Origin: Allodiplogaster sudhausi | Taxonomy: Eukaryota > Nematoda > Chromadorea > Rhabditida > Diplogasteridae | DNA: 64,000 bases | Assembly: GCA_945643635.1 (NCBI GenBank) | Contig: CALZFC010000009.1 | Coordinates: forward strand, 7,062,501-7,126,500 | Reading direction: 5' to 3' | Shown here: one piece after another, positions 57,794-64,000 of the stretch | How positions within the stretch are numbered: the stretch's first letter is position 1 | How the letters are laid out: every line of letters starts with the position of its first letter | The notes under the pieces: generated by a model | What the model saw: the letters and a program-made list of their open reading frames with translations, nothing else | Told to the model about the DNA's origin: nothing | The model's database searches: none | Position numbers and translations under genes: made by a program

Positions 57794-60700
57794 ATGAGTG
57801 CTTTGACAGACTTCTTCAAGAAGGCACAAGATGCAATCAGTAATCTGCGTGGTAATTTTTTTTTAAATAAAATTAATTAAGCAACATACTACACAAATTA
57901 GTTTTGCAATATCATAGTAAAAAAAATCTTTTATTAAATATTGTAAGAAAAAAAAAATATATATATAGCAAAAAAATGATGTTTTTGTATTCTAACTTCA
58001 TTCTGCACAGGCAACAACAACTACTTTATTGGGAAGAACGGCGATGTCGTCTACTCGAAGAACAACGTGTGCGTGCACGAGGCGAGCAAGGACGACTGCG
58101 GCAAGGTACGCGGTCATAATCTGTTCATTTATATTAGGCCATTCTAATATTAATAGATAAATCAATAATGTGCTAGGTGGTCAAAATGGAGATTTCCACA
58201 GGAAGAGAGCATCCGTCACGTGCCCGGCTACCTGACCGTCCACTGCCAGCAAGACGATGACGCCGGCGTCACTCTCGTCCTCCAGTGGCTCCCGAACACC
58301 ACTCTCCAGAAGAATCCAGCAAGGTTGAGCATGACCTCATCACCCATAGGCTAATGTAAAACTGATCAATATGCATGCGCCACTCCCGCATAGAGAAGAG
58401 CCACTGCTAGCTTGGTGAAAGGCGCATTGAATATTAATTCGCCTGCCATTTATCCTTCTCGGTATGCGCTCTTTGACAGGTGAATAACCTGAATTGTATA
58501 TATGTAGATTCTGTCGAGCAGATGTTGAAGCCACAAGTTGGGATGTTTTTGAAAAAAGCCACACCGCCATCGCTGATGCTCTTTTTTGCTATTCGGCGCG
58601 ACTGACATGTCCCCTCATTCAAACGACCGAACGATGTGGCCTTTTCAGCTTATCCCCCCACCACCGTTGCTTTCTTATGTATTTGTCATGAAAACCCCCT
58701 CCTCTCAACAGACCCATACATACAAAAGGCGGGCGAAGCCAGTGCCTGCAAGCCATGTAAGCCAGTGAGAAGCGTAGGCAATTGAGAGGGCCAGAGACAC
58801 AGGAGCATTTCAGTAATTGTTTTGGCATTCCTGTTTCTGTAGAGCCCTTTCCCATGACTGGATTCGACGGAATAACACGAGAATGGCGTCTCGGATAAAT
58901 ATATGTATGCATGTATGACACTCACTTTTGCTATGGCCTTTGCCAGCACGAAACAACACTGTAATTATTTTCACCGGGTATTTTTTAATGGAATTCTCTA
59001 CATGCACAACCACATGTTTGCAAATGTAAACATGTAATTTACGAATATAAACAAACAATTTGAATCTACAGTATCCGATCGGTCTCGCCACGCGGTCACG
59101 ACTACTCATCCTCGTCAACATCTTCAGCATCCTCCGTCGTGACGTCATCCACATCCACATCCATCTCTTCCGTCCTCGCGCGACCTCCCAAACGTGGTCA
59201 AACAAATGTCAGAATTTTACCGTAATTGAACTTTTCCATGAAACGAGGTTAAAGGCACAAAATCTCTTCTGCTTCACCATTTACAAAGGTCCCTTTGGTC
59301 ATTTGACCTACAACACACAAAGATACCTATGGCTGACGCCAATCTTTGACTTTAATCTCCTTCTTCCACCTTTAATCTTCTCAACCTCTCCTAAGACCCA
59401 TATATGAGCATGCTTCTGCATTTTTGTTGGAAAAAAGAAATGTACAAGAGCAGACCCGAAAAAGTGTGTGATGTTGCAGGAATTGCAATTTCCTTCATTA
59501 TGTTCGGCTTATGAAGTCGAACTAGAATACTGATATTTTACTTTGTTCAAAAGTACCTTTAAAATTTGTTCTAAGAGTAAACAATTGTTCCCATCTTCAA
59601 AGAATCGACGACAAAAATTCTTTGTAACTAAACAAAATGACATTCAGAAGCCGCAATCGGGGCAGAATGACGATGCGTCCAAGTCAACATCAACAACTAA
59701 CACTCAGAATGACATGGTATGGTGCTGGAGAATATAAGTATTGAATTAATAAATTAATTTTTAGTAAATTCAGAACCATTTCTAAATTAACAGTGATCAT
59801 GAGAAGATGTAATAAAAATCCCAGAGTCTCGGCACGACGGAATCCGGTGTCCCGCCCGAGATTAGCATTGAGATAAATGGCGATGTCATCACCGTCACAG
59901 CGGTCGACGAATCGGCTGCGACCGCGACCGCGACGCGTCCCGTCACGCTTGCCACTTCCGATGAAGTACGTTGTCAAAATAATAATAAATAAATAAATTT
60001 CAAGTGGTATTCTGTGCATACATATGTATTTATACGTAAAAGAAGAAAAGAATATGTTTATTTTAGAATGGCTGCATCATTGTAACAGAAGACGGCGACG
60101 GTGAAGAGAGCAGCAGACAGGGCGAGAATGGCAAAGGGAGAGAGGGAGGCTGCAATGGCAACGAGGACAGCTCCGGAGGCAGTCTGCTCTTCCTGCCTTC
60201 CATCAACGTCATCCCAAATACACCGATCGGCGACTCGCGCACCTTCTCAGATGATGAGGACGACGCAGCCAAGACGCAGGTCACATACCTTTTTACATAA
60301 TTAATTAAGTTTTTACTTCTAAATCTCGACTATTTTTATAAATATCTACGATATTAATTTTTTTCAAATCAAATATTGAAAGCATGCAGAACAAGCGCCA
60401 CTCCGTGTCGTCGCAGTCGACATCGGGCGCGGACGACAGCGACCACGAGGAGGACGGCGGCGCGCGCAGCTCGTCCTGCGATGAAGACGACGACGAAGCG
60501 GCGGCCAAGAATGACACGAGCGCAAGTTGGATATTTTGCAGCCCTTAACAGACGGTTCATTTATTAATTAGTTATAATATGATAAAAAGAATAGAATATA
60601 AGATAATGAAACAACATTATAGAAAGCTCGCCAAGCAGCGCGTCGATCGAGCTGCTCGCTCGCTATCGCTCAGAATGCTCGAGCCTTCTGCGCGAGACGC

Positions 60701-63329
60701 CCGAGCAACTCGCGGCCGCCGCGGGTCTCGCACTCAATGAGGGCGGCATCGATGACGGCACGGAGGGGCGCGAGGGCGCCGTGGCCATTGCGCGCACTCG
60801 CTCAGCTCATCTGTCACGCAAGGGCGCGCGAGGGGGCGCGGGAGGAGCCAGTCTCTTCTCTGTCAATCTTGGTACGGAAGGAGCATACTTGAGTTATGGT
60901 GTCAGGGTCCCATTCGGTTTTTTTAACGGAGAGGGAGGAAAGCCAGATAAAGAAGATAGATAAAGATAGTGGTGGTGATAAATAGAAAGAAAATGACAGA
61001 TAATAAAGCCCAATTAAATTTTCAAAGGCAAGATGCGGTCGATGCGTGTGTTCTTCTCGAATCCCGAGAGCACTTGTGGCCAGATCGTGATCGCAAGCCG
61101 CGACTCGCACTACAAGGTTAGACCGAGATAGACTCGGCCAGCCATGATCAAGATCCCAATTCTTCAGATCCTCCACTTCCATCACGGCGGACTCGACAAA
61201 CTGTCACAGCTCTTTGAGCATTGGTCCGCGATCAAGGCGAAGAGTGTCAATGTCAGAAAAAGAACTTATTTTATTTCAAGCAATGTTTAGATTCAATTAA
61301 TAAATGCGAACGTCCGAGAATATGGAAAAGGAGAGAATAAGCCTGATCAATAACATTTCAGGGAAGCCCATTGCCATGCCCGGATCGGCAGCTTCTGATC
61401 TGGCAGCCGGTGGTCGGGAGGAGCGAGCTGGATCCGGAGGATGGCTTATATGACGCAGTCTCGACTGACCTCTGGCGGTCATTCCAGAATGCAGAGGGAG
61501 CTGTTGATGATAGCCTCACTGTGAGAAAGGCGAGTGTTCGCATGAAGTTTATTTATTTGAAGAAATTAATTTCCAATGCTTTAATGATACCCTTTTCATA
61601 ATGGCGCGAATTCAAAATTGAATTTTTGGCTCCTTTCAGGCCGTCTACTACGCGTCGGTAGACGCGTCGCTACGCAGAGAGATCTGGCCCTTCCTGCTGC
61701 GCGTCTACCCATGGGAGTCCACTCTCGAGCAGCGCGAGGCAACGCGGAATGATCTCTTCCTCGAGTATCAGAACGTCAAGCGGAAACGGTTCTTTAGTTC
61801 TGCCTTTTTTCTATTTTTCGCAGTTGTAACTGTTTGAAAAGCACAACATGCCTGAAAAGGGAAAATAATAAATAAATGAATTTAACAAGTGATTCTTCAG
61901 GATCAAAAAGAGCACAACCTCGCTGAAGGCCGTTTGGCCCGAGATCGAGAACACGGTGATCAAGGACGTCGTGCGCACGGACCGCCGAAATCCCTACTTT
62001 GAAGGAGAAGACAATCCGAACACGCTGACCATGAGGTACGGATTAAAATTAGCCGTTTAAAAATAATTAACAAAAAAGTATGAATGCAGATCGTTTAGTT
62101 AAACATTCAATTAATTCAGGAATATCCTCTTGAACTACGCCGCAGCACATCCAGAGATTAACTACATACAGGTTTGACCCAAGTCTGGCATAATAAATAA
62201 AGCAATGTAAATGTTTTTATATGTTACACAAATTCCCTTGTATGTTGTTGTGTAGGGAATGAGTGATCTTCTCGCACCACTCCTGAGCACGATTCAAGAC
62301 GAGGCCGCGACGTACTGGTGCTTCGTCGGCCTCATGCAAACCACGCTCTTCGCCGCGGCGCCCGTCGTCCACGAGGATCTGATGGAGCTCAACTTGGTTG
62401 GTTGGCGACGCGCCAAATCTCCTTCTTCCACACAACCAGAGGTCCCCGAAGCAAACGGATAAGCTGCGCGAGACTTTTGAAAAAGAAATCGATAAAGAAG
62501 AAGAGGAATGAATCTATAAGATATGCAGGAGTACCTGCGCGAGTTGCTCAAGCTGCTGCTGCCCGACTTCTTCAAGTACCTTACGAGCCTTGGCGGCGAC
62601 GCCCTCCAACTAATGTTCGTGCATCGGTGGCTGCTGCTCAACTTCAAACGCGAGTTCCCCGAGGCGGACGCCATGCACATCTGGGAGGTGTGCAGCCTCT
62701 CTCTTCTTCCATCACTCTTTTTTTCGATCTGACCACGAAATAAGCTATTTTGAAGCTTCAAATAGGTTTAAAACTGTATTTTTCCGATATCTAGTTACAT
62801 AAATAAATAAGGATGAATAAATAAACAGTAAATAAGAGACCTAAGCACCTCGATAAAATGCCTAATCGATGTGCCTCGTAGGCGTGCTGGGCTCGCTACC
62901 GCACCCCGTACTTCCATCTCTTCATCTGTGCTGCCATCGTGGCCGTCTACGGCGCGGACGTGCTGACGCAGCGGCTGCCGCACGACGAGATTCTGCTCTA
63001 CTTCTCTTCGCTTGCCATGCACATGGATCAGAGAGTCGTGCTCAAGAAGGTTTCTCTTTTCTTCGTTCAGTTCATTATCTCTCCTCTTCTCATTGTATTA
63101 TTTTCCACTATTTTAAAGCCCCTTTTTCCCCAAGCTCTGCCTTCAGGCCCGTGGTCTGGTGCATGACGTGGCTGGCCGTGAACTTCTTCCCTGCACGTTG
63201 GCCGGCCTGGTCCCCGACGCGGACGAAGCGGCGGCCGCGCACTGGCAGACGCATCGCGCGACGCCGCATCGCTTCGTGTGCGCGCGTAGACACGACGGCG
63301 ACGAACCCTGCCCCTTCTCAGCTGGATAA
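57794..63329 (+). CDS. Rab GTPase-activating protein, TBC1D16 type
   Basis: A TBC-domain protein that stimulates GTP hydrolysis by Rab proteins on endocytic membranes. Exons: 57794-57851, 58011-58105, 58202-58323, 59072-59196, about 59593-59709, 59825-59965, 60067-60279, 60390-60525, 60623-60871, 61028-61116, 61168-61251, 61362-61529, 61640-61788, 61901-62035, 62120-62171, 62256-62396, 62529-62687, 62882-63049, 63147-63329. Only exon 5 fails to fit in phase. The N-terminus MSALTDFFKKAQDAISNLRG leads to GDVVYSKNNVCVH, then a Ser/Asp-rich spacer, then ASRDSHYKILHFHHGGLDKL, all as in TBC1D16. TBC domain: REIWPFLLRVYPWEST, catalytic Arg finger VIKDVVRTDR, FEGEDNPN, Gln finger YIQGMSDLLAP, WCFVGLM, FKREFPEA, YFHLFICAAIV. 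Both fingers are intact. The intron after 61529 begins GCGAGT, a GC-AG intron. The C-terminus is Ala/His/Arg-rich. Confidence 0.96.
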
Positions 63330-64000
63330 TAGAGAGCAATAGCACCACGCTTAGTAGCTGCATTATTCATGCAAGAGATAACCAATATTTTTCTTTCAAA
63401 AATTATGATAATATTTGCGTGTACTAAAAAACTATAGATACAATAGCGGAAAATGACACAATTTCGCTTCTTTTTCACATCAGCATCATTAATAATATTT
63501 TTGAAAATTATTTTTGACACTCCAGACGAATATTTTGTTGGCTGCTGGCATTTTCAACTTCAATATGGCAAAGGCGTTGGAAATGGCTGCAATCGTTTTC
63601 GACTTATATCATAAAGTGCATTCCAAATACATAGGAGGTTGCCTTTCTGTTTATAACATTCCTTCAACAAAGCATGGCCACAACGTTACACATAAAGTGT
63701 CATGAAACCGACCTCTACCCTTTCATACTACAGGAATTGGAGCAATTGTTGCTTAAAATATCAAATTTGAATCTTTTAATTAAAATGTAGCGCGTTGAGT
63801 TATTTATTTTCTAACAGAGTTATTGATATATCATGTTTAGCGCGTAACTATTTTATATCATGAGGCATGTTTATGAAGAAATCGAGTCCTCTTGGCATAA
63901 TATTTATCCTTCTAGTATTTTGATTAGTTATTTTAGGCTCTAAATAGGCAGTTTTTGTGTTACATGCTTGTGGATAAACAGTGGAAATTATGTATTACCT
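63330..64000. other. 3' flank, nothing recognised
   Basis: AT-rich DNA after the TBC1D16 stop, with a candidate AATAAA-poor 3' UTR and no supported exon. A 63-codon frame at 63514 is not coding-like. Confidence 0.5.

Noticed and set aside
60516..60622. A GC donor (GCAAGT) in the TBC1D16 intron after about 60520
   Set aside because: The phase fits only the GT donor after 60525, so this intron is ordinary.
1..64000. CRISPR arrays, operons with Shine-Dalgarno sites, phage or plasmid modules
   Set aside because: Spliced animal-type genes throughout; no such structures are present.

Overview
The window is nuclear DNA of a nematode, most likely a chromadorean but not a close relative of Caenorhabditis. 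The reasons are an Srh-type serpentine chemoreceptor (a nematode-only family), an AIP1/UNC-78 gene of the expected length, a D2-like dopamine receptor of the DOP-2/DOP-3 type, many introns of about 45-1500 bases, and exons that are GC-rich at third positions inside AT-rich introns. No prokaryotic genes, CRISPR array or plasmid-type features are present. All gene models were assembled by eye from splice sites, matching intron phases and recognised protein families. Coordinates should be good to a few bases where phases agree.

Layout, left to right. 2572-14060 (+): 3' part of a D2-like dopamine receptor (TM2 to stop). Its third-cytoplasmic-loop intron holds a 2.7 kb foldback element with arms of about 0.88 kb and an orphan ORF. 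16281-18853 (-): a divergent ionotropic glutamate receptor-like channel. 18.9-25.1 kb: gene-poor, with a 19-bp hairpin and a dispersed repeat. 25112-28370 (+): a secreted Cys-rich protein with a Thr/Lys/Pro-rich linker. 28637-30022: a near-perfect 692-bp tandem duplication whose right edge lies inside the TM1 exon of an Srh chemoreceptor (about 29949-31717, +). 32276-36999 (-): an AGO-clade Argonaute with an RGG-rich cassette exon, one in-frame TAG and one frameshift. 37642-about 37991 (+): a small Gly/Tyr/Ala/Gln-rich protein. 38865-40917 (+): a PP1-type Ser/Thr phosphatase. 40.9-45.4 kb: mostly intergenic, with one unrecognised probable exon. 45388-50439 (-): UNC-78/AIP1. 51967-54325 (-): TAF12. 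54.3-57.8 kb: simple repeats. 57794-63329 (+): TBC1D16-type Rab GAP.

The genes do not form one pathway: two neuronal receptors, a chemoreceptor, small-RNA silencing, phosphatase signalling, actin turnover, general transcription and Rab GTPase control. Features with the most to follow up are the Argonaute (RGG cassette plus two disabling lesions), the long-arm foldback element, the tandem duplication that cuts a chemoreceptor exon, and five introns that read as GC-AG. Introns and intergenic DNA are full of (GA)n/(CT)n tracts.
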